A stretch of 64,000 nt of DNA. It comes from Enorma massiliensis phI. Its GTDB lineage: Bacteria; Actinomycetota; Coriobacteriia; Coriobacteriales; Coriobacteriaceae. Shown here piece after piece: positions 10,401 to 18,147 of the stretch; position 1 is the first letter of the stretch; each line of letters starts with the position of its first letter. A program made the position numbers and the translations under genes. Location: positions 526,604-590,603 of the forward strand of contig NZ_HE978575.1 of assembly GCF_000311845.1 (NCBI RefSeq), read 5' to 3'. Below the pieces are notes generated by a model, which was not told the DNA's origin, ran no database searches, and saw only the letters and a program-made list of their open reading frames with translations.

Positions 10401-11966
10401 GGTGGTGATGGAGCCCACCGCTTTGCCGGTGGTGTTGGAGACGATCTCGAAGCGGACGCCGGCAGCCGGCTCCTCATGCCCGTCGCCCTCATCCCAGGAC
10501 TCATCGGCGCCCTTGAACTTGGCGACCTCGATGTCGAACGCGATCACGCTCTCCTTGAAGTCGTCCTCGGGTTCGAGCTCAACGATGCCAGACGCGGTCA
10601 TTTGCTCTGAGCTCACGGTATACGTGCGAACGGTCGAATCGAGCTTGTATCCGGTTGGCGCTTTGGTTTCCACGACCGTGCAGGTGCCGAACGGGATGTC
10701 TTGGAAGACGAGCAGCCCGTCTTCGTTCGTCACTGCGGTCTGGATATGGCCGTTCGCATCGGCCAGCCGGTACTCAGCCCCTTCGAGCGTAGCCCCGGGC
10801 TGCGCCGCATCGAGCGTGGCGGAATCCTTCTTCTGGATAGTGAGCCGGACCGCACCCGGGCTATCCGCAAGCTCCTCGCTAGAATTGTTGCTTCCGGTGG
10901 TGAAGTAGTGGCGCTCGGTGTTGAGTTTGAACCCCTGCGGCGCTTTGGTCTCAACGGCGTAGTAGCGCTTGTCCTGCTGCAGCTGATAGCTCGCTTGTCC
11001 GCTCTCATCTGTCGTGATGGTGGCTATCTTCTGGTCGGTCGAGGCATCGTAGATGTCGTAGGTTGCACCAGCATACGCGTACTCGTCGTTGCCGGCGGTG
11101 AATTCGGCATCGGCGGAGACCTTGGTGAAGGTGACGGTGACGTCCGGCTTGACGGGGATGATGACGAAGATATTCTGCGCGGACCCGTCTGTTAGGTTCC
11201 GCCGCAGCCAGAGCGCGTCGTCCCACCAGCCGGATTGGCCGGCGTGCGCGCGGGCGTCCGCCACGAGGCGTTGGATCTTTGCGAGCTCCGCGGCGTTGGC
11301 GACGCGGCCGGTCGTGCTCCCGTCGTTGGTGGAGCGGTAGATGTTCGTATAGGTGCCGCCGTTGTACATGAGGGACTCACCCTCCACGGAGGCGCCCATG
11401 AGGAGGTGCTTGGTCACCTCCCATGCGGCGACGAGCTGGTCGCTTCGCCCGGAAAAGCCGTATGTCGCCTGGCCGAGTGCTGAGGTGGGCGCGTAGGCGG
11501 CGGCGTAGGCCATCGCGTGCGGGTCGAAGCTCGAGGAGCCCGTGACCCACGGGGCGGATGCGACGGGGCCGGAGTCGTGGGTGTCGTCGTAGGTGAACTG
11601 GCTCACCGGCACGGCGGGACCGTAGACATCGCCGGTGTCGGGGGTGCCATGGAACGGCTCTCCGCAGACGACCCATGTCCCGTCGGATAGATACCAGTTC
11701 GAGATGGGGGAGCGGTTGCTCGCTCCGATATCGCGGCGGGTGACGGTCACGTTCTGGTTGAACGAGGCCGGGATGTCCGCGAGTGCTTGTGCCGTCGACG
11801 GTGCGAGTGCCGCGACAACGGACAGCGCGACGAGGGCCACGGCGATCAAGGCGGCGGCAACCCCGTTCCAGCCGCCTCCCGCAGAGGCTGCAATTCGTCT
11901 TATCAGCTGCATTGCGATGCGCGGGCCTCCTCGCTTGAAGCCTCCTCGGCGCTTGCTGCTATGCAT
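7407..11966 (-). CDS. Large LAxTG-anchored adhesin with thioester domain and CnaB repeats
   Basis: A 1519-residue surface protein. Basic N-terminus and hydrophobic segment (about 33-62) form a long signal peptide. The next domain resembles a TQxA/thioester domain: Cys101 in WVVCGEPFHG and Gln177 in SGRSDQLVAAWEV are the expected cross-linking pair, which could bind host surfaces covalently. About seven CnaB/SpaA-type modules follow, several ending in ETKAPxG-like E-box motifs that normally form Lys-Asn isopeptide bonds. A non-CnaB domain (about 1270-1450) precedes a Pro-rich spacer and the sorting signal PLARTG, a hydrophobic helix and a charged tail. LARTG matches the LAxTG class used by class E sortases of high-GC Gram-positives. 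No sortase or pilin gene is adjacent. The ATG at 11966 has an AGGAGGT site six bases upstream. Confidence 0.88.
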   Translation of the reverse strand: MHSSKRRGGFKRGGPRIAMQLIRRIAASAGGGWNGVAAALIAVALVALSVVAALAPSTAQALADIPASFNQNVTVTRRDIGASNRSPISNWYLSDGTWVVCGEPFHGTPDTGDVYGPAVPVSQFTYDDTHDSGPVASAPWVTGSSSFDPHAMAYAAAYAPTSALGQATYGFSGRSDQLVAAWEVTKHLLMGASVEGESLMYNGGTYTNIYRSTNDGSTTGRVANAAELAKIQRLVADARAHAGQSGWWDDALWLRRNLTDGSAQNIFVIIPVKPDVTVTFTKVSADAEFTAGNDEYAYAGATYDIYDASTDQKIATITTDESGQASYQLQQDKRYYAVETKAPQGFKLNTERHYFTTGSNNSSEELADSPGAVRLTIQKKDSATLDAAQPGATLEGAEYRLADANGHIQTAVTNEDGLLVFQDIPFGTCTVVETKAPTGYKLDSTVRTYTVSSEQMTASGIVELEPEDDFKESVIAFDIEVAKFKGADESWDEGDGHEEPAAGVRFEIVSNTTGKAVGSITTGEDGFAETDGLWFGEGERPEGVSGALPYDAAGYTVREVDETVPDGFDKVSDWTISAEQMADGAKLRYILNDQAISTRIQIVKQDAETGQAVPLAGFTFQILDANGDPVSMTDSYPNPVELTEFTTDESGCVTLPETLEPGEYSVHEVAAAAPYLTGGEDIALTVSGDHENAVPTAVIAYSDAQAKGRATVAKLCSAPDGSDEGHVHDEGCAGELAGAEFDVVAMEDVVSPDGTVRATEGEVVDHVATGEDGTATTGELYLGDGSAAYAFIETKAPKGHVLDATPHEFTLSYADDDTALVEVEVEVADAYTEVTIDKNIMGTGHPLAGAAFQAWEAGQEIDVEPDDGMAAAAVRTEGEGAATLTEAVDNAAIEADVPEGYRLTVSRDGYSADVEGSIAVDPGAYEIALTDAEGEAVDMGGESKLEVEAGEAVKVSWSEPFLFFGGLDISRSRIERESYELRLDEGAGALIATDVPAGAYELEIGGEGAGRVELTAGKTFFGSYADGKLTIASHLLKPDEEHIEVVTDDDGTATIRHLSPGSYRLEETDAPDGFLVDGGVRYFSVADDGLTEGLESFPLEIEDDYTKIDLSKRDITNEDEVTGAKLAVIRPDGGVVESWTSDGTDHRIDALEPGPYKLVELMAPHGYDETTAVDFTVEPTGEVQRVVMYDEPITVEGSIDKRQEVADPTHPHTDADTGSARAEVSESDDGSYDYSVDFRNESSTWVDEFTVTDEFSAASDGLAELTGIVTPVAGEDYDGLLNVWYRTSTTSADYIDPSDANATRSDGHANPWLDHETTEEALGDDSRAIDYTGWRLWAQDVSATEATELSVADLGLEEGERVIAVRLEYGRVEEGFSSRTDEWGRDDLKHERDDVDNVAPTHEGDELEGAERAPLVLHMRVTDRYRDDTELVNSARVDLYRNGGNTTEGEGLEDHDSDRVEQAPVETPSQDDAPPADSPGPTPLARTGAVSAAGIFAAIALAAGTGWWILRHRDAADQR

Positions 11967-12010
11967 GGATACCTCCTATCGGTCTGTCGTTTCCTCCTAG
12001 CGGCTTCGCC

Positions 12011-12095
12011 CTGGAATCGTTGCGCTTGGGGCCGCTCCGCTTGGGATTCGTTTTGCCTTGGGCCGTTTCGTCCTGGGCTGTTTCGCTTTGGCGCT
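12011..12095. repeat. Degenerate 15-16-bp tandem repeats
   Basis: Between the adhesin start and the next minus-strand gene, a motif resembling CGTTTCGCCTTGGGC recurs about five times with drift. No function is evident. It sits in the likely leader region of the adhesin mRNA, so it may be transcribed. Confidence 0.5.
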
Positions 12096-12104
12096 TTTGC
12101 GCGC

Positions 12105-12449
12105 CTATACCGCCACGCGGGCGATTGCCGACCCTTGGGTGAGGTCGAGCCCTGTGTTGATGAGGTCCAGCAGCTGCTTGCGCTCGCGTTTGGATGCTGT
12201 GCGCGGCGTGGAGGTCGACGTTCCCGCTGACTGGTCGTGTGTATCGGATGCGGCGTGCGCGTCGGGCTTGTTCGCCGCCATGCGCGCGATTCGCTTGACG
12301 GTGCGGTCGCGTGCCGCCGGACTCCGCAGGTCGGCGCTGGTGATGGGCACGATAGTGAAATCCGGAAAGGCGCTGAGGTCTGCGGGTAGGCTCGTTGGGT
12401 CGTCCACGATTTCAACGGCGATTTTCGCTGAGGGTAGATACACTGCCAT
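12105..12449 (-). CDS. Small hypothetical protein, possible nuclease-fold remnant
   Basis: I place the start at ATG 12449, preceded by GGAGGAGCC, giving 114 residues; an in-frame upstream ATG at 12494 has weaker support. The opening residues (VYLPSAKIAVEIVDDP) resemble the central strand of DUF559/AbiEi-associated endonuclease-like proteins of Coriobacteria, in which YLP...IAxEIxDxP is common. The usual upstream half with its other catalytic residues is absent. The second half is Ser/Thr/Ala-rich and basic. It could be a truncated relative, a regulator of the adhesin gene that follows, or an unrelated small protein. Reading-frame quality is good but identity is uncertain. Confidence 0.5.
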   Translation of the reverse strand: MAVYLPSAKIAVEIVDDPTSLPADLSAFPDFTIVPITSADLRSPAARDRTVKRIARMAANKPDAHAASDTHDQSAGTSTSTPRTASKRERKQLLDLINTGLDLTQGSAIARVAV

Positions 12450-12765
12450 GGCTCCTCCAATCACGCCGCCCGGCCGGTCCGGGCTCGCTGGCATGAACGC
12501 TAGGAGGTAGAACTGAACGATGTCCCAATGAATCTAAACAAAGTCTGAACCGCGCAGCTCAGAGGGGATGAAAATCGAAGTATGGAGGTTTTGCGCGCGG
12601 CGGCCACGCGCATTGTCGCGTCTCATGTTACTAATGAGCGACGCGGGCGAGGTCCGGCCATGCGGCAGCGCCGGTCCCGATAAAATTTCTAGCACGTGTC
12701 TCTATGCGTTCGCGGCGGCTGCTGCGAACGTGTTTGCCAGCCAGCATCGAGAAAGGGGGCGGGCC
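12450..12765. other. Divergent intergenic region
   Basis: This region separates the small minus-strand gene from the lactate dehydrogenase operon and must hold both promoters. An in-frame extension of the dehydrogenase upstream of 12766 exists but is not conserved-looking and lacks a ribosome binding site near its first ATG. An imperfect hairpin (GTCGCGTC...GCGACGCG) is at about 12615-12650. No riboswitch was recognised. Confidence 0.45.
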
Positions 12766-14607
12766 GTGGCTGCAACCTCGTTTGGTCCGACACCCACCAT
12801 TCCGGCCATCATCAAGTTCTCGAGCGAATACGACGAGTACCGCGGCGATGAGTCGCGGAGCAGGGGGACGGCTGAGTCCCTATCGTTCCCACGGACCGAG
12901 GACGAGGTCCGCGCCATCGTACGCTCACTCAGCTCGGCGCGTACGCCTATCACGGTGCAAGGCGCGCGCACGGGCCTTGCAGCGGGCGCCGTGCCTCAAG
13001 GCGGGCATGTGCTCAACCTCTCGCACATGAACCGCCCGCTCGGCTTGCGCGAGGGGAACGGGCGTTTCTACCTGCGCGTTCAACCTGGTCTCGTTCTTTC
13101 CGAACTTCGAAAGTACCTTGCAGCAAAGGCATTTCCTACCGAGGATTGGGACGAGGCGTCGCTTACCGCCGCGCAGCGTCTTGCCGAGGCTCCGGAGCAG
13201 ATGTTCCCCACCGATCCCACCGAGACCTCTGCTTGCCTGGGCGGTATGGCCGCATGCAACGCCTCGGGCGCACGGAGCTTTCGTTACGGTGCCATGCGCG
13301 GCCACGTGACGGCGCTACGGCTCGTGCTCGCAAACGGCGACGTGGTCGCGTTGCGCCGGGACGAGGTTCGCGCTCGCGGCCGGCATCTCATGCTCAAGAC
13401 CGAGGGCGGCTCGACCATCGAAGCGGACCTCCCCACTTATCAGATGCCGCGCGCCAAAAACGCCTCCGGCTACTATGTTGAGGACGACATGGACGCCCTC
13501 GACCTTATCATCGGCTCGGACGGTACCCTCGGTATCATCACCGAGCTCGAGCTCGCCCTCATGCCGGCGCCTGCGGTGGTTTGGGCGGCGAGTTGCTTCT
13601 TTGCGACCGAGGACCAGGCGGTCGAGGCAACCATAGCTGCCCGCGCAGACCTCAAGCATGCGGCAGCGCTTGAGTACTTCGACCCAGCCGCCCTTGACGT
13701 GCTGCGCCGCGCCCGTGCCCAGGGCTCGGCCTTCGCGGCGCTCCCGTTGCTTCCCGAGCGCTTCGGCTGCTGCCTTTATGTGGAGCTCCAAGCACCTGTG
13801 GAAGATGAGGCCATGGCGGACCTCGAGCGTCTCGGCGCCATCGTGCGCGCGGCGGGCGGAAGCGAGAGGGACTCTTGGGTGGCCCGTACCGCCGTTGACC
13901 GCGAGACGCTCCGGTTCTTCCGCCATGCCGTTCCCGAGAGCGTGAACATGCTCATCGACGAGCGCCGCCGAGAAGAGCCTTCGATCACCAAGCTCGGCAG
14001 CGACATGTCCGTTCCCGACGACCGTCTGCGCGATGTCATCTCCCTCTACCGCTCGACGCTGGCCGAGGAGGGGCTCGAGTCGGCCGCATGGGGGCATATC
14101 GGCAACAACCACCTGCATGTAAATGTCCTGCCGCGCAATGCCGAGGAATACGCGAGGGGCAAGGCGCTCTTTGCGCGCTGGGCCAAAGATGTCGCGGCTA
14201 TGGGCGGCGCGGTTTCGGCCGAGCACGGCGTGGGCAAGCTCAAGCGCGATTTCCTCACGACCATGTACGGCTCAGAGCATGTGCGCGAGATGGCGCGTCT
14301 CAAGCTTGCGTTCGACCCGGCGTGCCAGCTGGGGCGTGGCAACCTGTTCGATGCGGCGCTGCTCGATGAGGTTCGCAGGGAGGGCGCGGCGGTGCCCGAG
14401 GGCGCTGATGCCGCAGATGCTGGACCGGATGCCGCAGATGCCGGCCCCGATGCTTCGGGCACCGGACCGGATGCTGCAGACGCCGGCCCCGATACTTCGA
14501 GCGCCGACCTCGATGCTGCTGCCAGCCCCGATGCCGCGCCTGTTCCGTCGGCGGCTGCACCGGCAGATGCGTTAGCTAAAGCTATGAACACCGGGGAGGT
14601 GTCCTGA
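12766..14607 (+). CDS. lctD: FAD-linked D-lactate dehydrogenase (GlcD/LctD-like)
   Basis: The 613-residue enzyme has the FAD-binding type 4 fold. Its first half carries PTDPTETSACLGGMAACNASGA and DGTLGIITELELALMP; its second half carries the FAD-oxidase C domain ending in AEHGVGKLKRDFL. The GTG at 12766 has AAAGGGGG at good spacing and matches the family N-terminus. Followed immediately by etfB and etfA, it matches the LDH-Etf complex of anaerobes. That cytoplasmic enzyme oxidises lactate with NAD+ while ferredoxin supplies extra driving force (electron confurcation). After the conserved core ends near residue 545, a tail of 7-residue repeats (DAADAGP type) appears, which is not part of the family fold. 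Its stop and the etfB ATG overlap by one base. Confidence 0.88.
   Translation: MAATSFGPTPTIPAIIKFSSEYDEYRGDESRSRGTAESLSFPRTEDEVRAIVRSLSSARTPITVQGARTGLAAGAVPQGGHVLNLSHMNRPLGLREGNGRFYLRVQPGLVLSELRKYLAAKAFPTEDWDEASLTAAQRLAEAPEQMFPTDPTETSACLGGMAACNASGARSFRYGAMRGHVTALRLVLANGDVVALRRDEVRARGRHLMLKTEGGSTIEADLPTYQMPRAKNASGYYVEDDMDALDLIIGSDGTLGIITELELALMPAPAVVWAASCFFATEDQAVEATIAARADLKHAAALEYFDPAALDVLRRARAQGSAFAALPLLPERFGCCLYVELQAPVEDEAMADLERLGAIVRAAGGSERDSWVARTAVDRETLRFFRHAVPESVNMLIDERRREEPSITKLGSDMSVPDDRLRDVISLYRSTLAEEGLESAAWGHIGNNHLHVNVLPRNAEEYARGKALFARWAKDVAAMGGAVSAEHGVGKLKRDFLTTMYGSEHVREMARLKLAFDPACQLGRGNLFDAALLDEVRREGAAVPEGADAADAGPDAADAGPDASGTGPDAADAGPDTSSADLDAAASPDAAPVPSAAAPADALAKAMNTGEVS
14407..14530 (+). 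repeat. 21-bp tandem repeats inside lctD 3' end
   Basis: About six imperfect 21-base units beginning GATGCYGCAGAYGCYGG encode 7-residue repeats rich in Asp, Ala, Gly and Pro at the C-terminus of the dehydrogenase. The reading frame is kept throughout. The repeats look like an in-frame minisatellite. Confidence 0.8.
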
Positions 14608-15473
14608 TGCATATCGTGGTCTGTGTGAAGGCGGTTCCGAGCTCGACCGAGGTCAAGATGGATCCCGTCACTCATACCATCGTGCGCGACGGCCGCGAGT
14701 CGGTGGTGAACCCCTTCGATGCCGCCGCACTCGAGGTGGCGCTGGCTATCAAGGATGAGCGTGCTGCTACGGGCGAGGGCTGTAGGGTGAGCGTGCTTTC
14801 CATGGGCATTCCGGCTACGGAGGCGCTTTTGCGCGACGGCATCGCTCGCGGCGCAAGCGATGCGCTCCTTCTTTCTGATCGTGCGTTTGCCGGTGCAGAT
14901 ACGCTTGCCACGAGTTATGCCCTGTCATGCGGTATACGCGAGCTTGGCTCGGCGAGCATGAGCGACGTCGCCGCGTCCGGTGCTCCGGAGCACGAAGAAG
15001 CCACCCCCGGCCCCTCTCTTCCAGACCTCATCCTCTGCGGCAAGATGGCGGTCGATGGCGACACGGCGCAGATCGGGCCGGAGCTCGCAGGGCTCTTCGA
15101 TATGCCCTGCGTCACGGACATGCGCGAACTGGTTGCGATTGAGCGGGGCCGCGTTACCGTGCGCCATGCGACCGATGCGGGCATCGAGCTCGTCGAGGTT
15201 CCGCTGCCGGCGGTGCTTACCGTGGCCAAAGACATCGCACAGCCTCGCATGCCGAGCATCGCGGGGGTACGCGCGGCCGCGGGCGCGCCCGTGGCGGTGC
15301 TCAGTGCAGCGCGCGTGCAGGCCGACCCCGCGCGATCGGGCCTTGCCGGTTCTCCGACGCAGGTCGTGCGGTCGTTTGTGCCCGAGCGTTCTGACGCGTG
15401 CGAGGTCTTGGAGGGAAGCGTGCCCCAGCAGGCGGCGCGCATCATCGCGTTAGCTGAGGAGGCGGGGCTATGA
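14607..15473 (+). CDS. etfB: Electron transfer flavoprotein subunit beta
   Basis: The 288-residue protein begins MHIVVCVKAVPSSTEVKMD, the typical EtfB start. It has the family features VNPFDAAALEVALAIKDE and the internal signature CGKMAVDGDTAQIGPELAG. In bifurcating complexes EtfB binds a flavin and forms the NAD(H)-interacting part together with EtfA. The ATG overlaps the lctD stop (TGATG) and its own stop overlaps the etfA start (ATGA), so the three proteins are translationally coupled and probably made in equal amounts. The C-terminal helix (VPQQAARIIALAEEAGL) is the arm that packs on EtfA. Assignment is firm; bifurcation is inferred from the gene set. Confidence 0.93.
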   Translation: MHIVVCVKAVPSSTEVKMDPVTHTIVRDGRESVVNPFDAAALEVALAIKDERAATGEGCRVSVLSMGIPATEALLRDGIARGASDALLLSDRAFAGADTLATSYALSCGIRELGSASMSDVAASGAPEHEEATPGPSLPDLILCGKMAVDGDTAQIGPELAGLFDMPCVTDMRELVAIERGRVTVRHATDAGIELVEVPLPAVLTVAKDIAQPRMPSIAGVRAAAGAPVAVLSAARVQADPARSGLAGSPTQVVRSFVPERSDACEVLEGSVPQQAARIIALAEEAGL

Positions 15474-16690
15474 GCGGGCTTATGGTGGATGCCGCACGCT
15501 GCGTGGGTTGTAAGCGCTGCGAGCGCGCGTGCGCGTTCGGCGGCATCGTGGTCGAGGGCCGCCTGGCACGCCCGACCGACGCCTGTACGCTCTGCGGCGG
15601 GTGCGTGGAGGCGTGTCCGGTGGATGCGATTTCGATTGAGCGCGACGAGGCCGGAGAGGGGTCTGGGCGCGATCTCTCCGCTTATCGTGACATCTGGGTG
15701 ATTGCCCAGGTTGATGCGGAGGGCGCGCTGCTACCGGTGGTCTTCGAGCTGGTCGGCAAGGCGCTCGAGCTCGCCGAAGCGCGCGGCTGCCAGGTGGTGG
15801 CGGTGCTTGGTGAGGCGGGACGAGCTCCTCGCCAGGCGGAGCGTCTTGCCGCGACCGGTGTTGCCGAGGTGATCCACACCGTGGATGAGCGCCTCGCGTA
15901 TGCAGACGCCGAGGTGTTCGCGCAATGGATTTGCGCGCTTGCCGAAGAGCGCCGCCCCGAGGCGATGCTGTTCGGAGCGACGGCGTTCGGCCGCGAGCTT
16001 GCCCCGCGCGTGGCGGTGCGCCTGCAGACGGGCCTTACCGCCGATTGCACCGCGCTCGACATCGACCCCAAGACCGGAGCTCTGCTGCAAACGCGCCCTG
16101 CGTTCGGCGGCAACCTCATGGCTACGATCGAGTGCCCCGCGCATCGTCCTCAGATGGCGACGGTGCGGCCGGGCGTATTTGCGGCGCCTGAGCGCGTGAC
16201 GGCCGGGGCGGGTACGGGCGCTGATCTTGCGGTAGGCATCATCACCCAAGCCCCCTTGGCTCCCGAGGTTGCGCCGCGCGTTGCCGTGCTTGGCATCGAG
16301 CCTGTTACCGGCGGGTCGATCGCGCAGGCAGAGCGGCTCGTGGTCGTGGGCAGGGGCATCGGGTCCAAGAAGAACCTCCCGCTCATGGAGCGCCTGGCAG
16401 AGCTGCTCCATGCTGAGCTCGGTTGCACGCGTCCGCTCGTGGAGGCCGGCTGGCTCGACTATGCCCACCAGGTGGGTCAAACGGGTGCGGCCGTCGCGCC
16501 GAAGCTCTTGGTGAGCATTGGCGTTTCGGGTGCTATCCAGCATTTGGCGGGAATCGGCGGTGCCGAGACGGTTGTTGCCATCAACGAGGATGCTGCAGCG
16601 CCCATCTTCGGCGTGGCAGACTATGCGGTCGTGGGCGATGCCATCGAGGTCGTGACCGAGCTCATCGCCCAGCTCGAAGCCCGCGACTGA
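15470..16690 (+). CDS. etfA: Electron transfer flavoprotein subunit alpha with ferredoxin domain
   Basis: The 406-residue protein starts with a two-cluster ferredoxin domain. Cysteines from residue 11 (CVGCKRCERAC) and from about 42 (CTLCGGCVEACP) would hold [4Fe-4S] centres. EtfA domains I and II follow, with the C-terminal FAD site GSGGAIQHLAG-like sequence (here GVSGAIQHLAGIGGAETVVAIN). The N-terminal ferredoxin fusion is the form seen in the LDH-Etf complex (LctC), where it passes electrons to or from ferredoxin. It is the last gene of the operon. The convergent azlD gene ends 44 bases away, with no obvious strong terminator in between. Confidence 0.93.
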   Translation: MSGLMVDAARCVGCKRCERACAFGGIVVEGRLARPTDACTLCGGCVEACPVDAISIERDEAGEGSGRDLSAYRDIWVIAQVDAEGALLPVVFELVGKALELAEARGCQVVAVLGEAGRAPRQAERLAATGVAEVIHTVDERLAYADAEVFAQWICALAEERRPEAMLFGATAFGRELAPRVAVRLQTGLTADCTALDIDPKTGALLQTRPAFGGNLMATIECPAHRPQMATVRPGVFAAPERVTAGAGTGADLAVGIITQAPLAPEVAPRVAVLGIEPVTGGSIAQAERLVVVGRGIGSKKNLPLMERLAELLHAELGCTRPLVEAGWLDYAHQVGQTGAAVAPKLLVSIGVSGAIQHLAGIGGAETVVAINEDAAAPIFGVADYAVVGDAIEVVTELIAQLEARD

Positions 16691-16734
16691 GATGCGGAGC
16701 CGCGCGGCCACGACGGTCGCGTTGTTTGGCTCGG

Positions 16735-17064
16735 TTACACGAACACGAGGTTCACGAGCACCATATAGAGCGCGGTGCTTGCAAAGATGGCGACGAGCAT
16801 GTTCTTCCGCCAAAGGTAGAGCCCGCCGGCAACGAGAATACCGAGCGCTTCGGGTATGCCATGCGAGCCGGTGAGCACGTCCACACTGCGCAGGCAGTAA
16901 ACCACGAGCAGGCCGAAAGTCGCTCCAGGGAGCGCATTGCCCAGGTAGCGGATGTAGCGCGGCGCTGGACGGTCTGCGGGGAAAGCGAAGAACGGCAGGG
17001 CCCGGGTGAGCACCGTTGCAGCCGCGGCGGCGAGGATCGTAAGGATGATCTGCGTGGACGTCAT
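16735..17064 (-). CDS. azlD: Branched-chain amino acid exporter subunit AzlD
   Basis: The 109-residue membrane protein has about four hydrophobic segments and the AzlD motif TRALPFFAFP near the N-terminus, followed by YLGNALPGATFGLLVVYCL. AzlD is the small partner of AzlC in efflux of branched-chain amino acids and related compounds. The start ATG at 17064 overlaps the azlC stop (ATGA), so the pair is translationally coupled. An upstream in-frame extension exists only because the azlC repeat tail is open in this frame. Family assignment is firm; the exact substrate is inferred from the family. Confidence 0.88.
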   Translation of the reverse strand: MTSTQIILTILAAAAATVLTRALPFFAFPADRPAPRYIRYLGNALPGATFGLLVVYCLRSVDVLTGSHGIPEALGILVAGGLYLWRKNMLVAIFASTALYMVLVNLVFV

Positions 17065-17912
17065 CGCGCATCGCCCCCATGGTGCGCACCTGCGGCATCC
17101 GGCGTAGAGGCCACGGGCTCGTTCTCGCAGGTATCCGATGCAGGGGCCACGGGCCCGCTCTTGCAGGTATCCGATGCAGAAGTCATGGACTCGCTCCCGC
17201 ACGCATCGTAGACCGGTTCGAGGTGGCTTCGCAGAACCGTAATCGCGGCAAGGATGAGTGCGAGCGCGGGGATCATGAATCCGTCAGGCCCAAAGAGCGC
17301 GAGTGCGACGAGCGAAGCCAGAATGCCCACCACGGCGCTCGCGTGGCTTGGATCTTTGGTCCATTGGTCGAGGAAGATTACCACTAACAGCGCCGTCATG
17401 GCGAAGTCGACGCCCGCCACGTTGAGCGCTGCCACGCTGCCCAGCACGCCGCCGAGCGTGCAGCCAACCACCCAGTACAGCTGGTTGAGCAGGCTCACGA
17501 AAAACATGAACCATCCTTCGTCCACGCCGGCCGGCGGGTGCGTCGAATAGTTGATGGAGAACGTTTCATCGCATTGCGCGAAGATGAGATACGGGCGTTT
17601 GCGCCCGAGGCCGCGGAACCGCTCGAGCATCGAGAGGCCGTAGAACAGGTGCCGCGCGTTAACGATGAAGACGGTGACGAACGCCTGAAGCGGCGCGAAC
17701 GGTCCCACGAGCATCGAGGCCACGACGAACTCGGCAGAGCCCGCGAAGATAAGGCAGGCCATGAGCGTGGGCGTCCACCACGGCAGTCCGAGTGAGACGC
17801 TATATATGCCGCAGGTGATACCGAGGAAGACGAAGCCGGCGAGGATGGGAAGCGTCGGTGGTATGGCGGCGCGAAGCGCAGGCGAGATGGCACGAGGTCT
17901 ATTGGTGTGCAT
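17061..17912 (-). CDS. azlC: Branched-chain amino acid permease AzlC
   Basis: The 283-residue membrane protein of the AzlC family has six to eight hydrophobic segments. Signature stretches are FVFLGITCGIY, CLIFAGSAEFVVASML and FIVNARHLFYGLSM. It forms the main channel subunit of the AzlCD exporter. I used ATG 17912; a GTG at 17954 is an alternative and neither has a strong ribosome binding site. After the last membrane segment the protein carries an unusual hydrophilic tail of about 45 residues built from three 12-residue repeats (SDTCKSGPVAPA type). The tail is not expected in the family and keeps the coupling to azlD intact. Confidence 0.85.
   Translation of the reverse strand: MHTNRPRAISPALRAAIPPTLPILAGFVFLGITCGIYSVSLGLPWWTPTLMACLIFAGSAEFVVASMLVGPFAPLQAFVTVFIVNARHLFYGLSMLERFRGLGRKRPYLIFAQCDETFSINYSTHPPAGVDEGWFMFFVSLLNQLYWVVGCTLGGVLGSVAALNVAGVDFAMTALLVVIFLDQWTKDPSHASAVVGILASLVALALFGPDGFMIPALALILAAITVLRSHLEPVYDACGSESMTSASDTCKSGPVAPASDTCENEPVASTPDAAGAHHGGDAR
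17108..17212 (-). repeat. 36-bp tandem repeats in azlC 3' end
   Basis: Three units of 36 bases contain GCAGGTATCCGATGCAG (plus-strand reading); the third is more diverged. They encode 12-residue repeats with Cys, Ser and Pro in the AzlC tail. The units are in frame, so copy number could change without breaking azlC. Confidence 0.75.
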
Positions 17913-18147
17913 CGCGCCGCTTGATGGAGCTGGGTGCAGTGGTTGATGGGGCACGGGGCGTTGCTCGCGTTTCTATTCAGTGCATAGTCAATGTCCCGTA
18001 TCGTACACCATTTATTGCAGGGAGATACTGAATGAAGGGCCGCGGGGCAATCTGCTGCAGACGATCTATGCGCGGGCCAAGATTGAGAAGACTATGCTCC
18101 GTAAGTTTTTCGTAGCGCCGTGTGCTGCAGACACAATATTCCGAGGT

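Noticed and set aside
11903..12460. 185-codon minus-strand frame overlapping the adhesin start
   Set aside because: It is out of frame with two better-supported genes and consists of biased Arg/Ser/Pro sequence.
12568..12765. Upstream extension of the lactate dehydrogenase from ATG 12568
   Set aside because: The added 66 residues do not resemble the family, and the GTG at 12766 has the better ribosome binding site.
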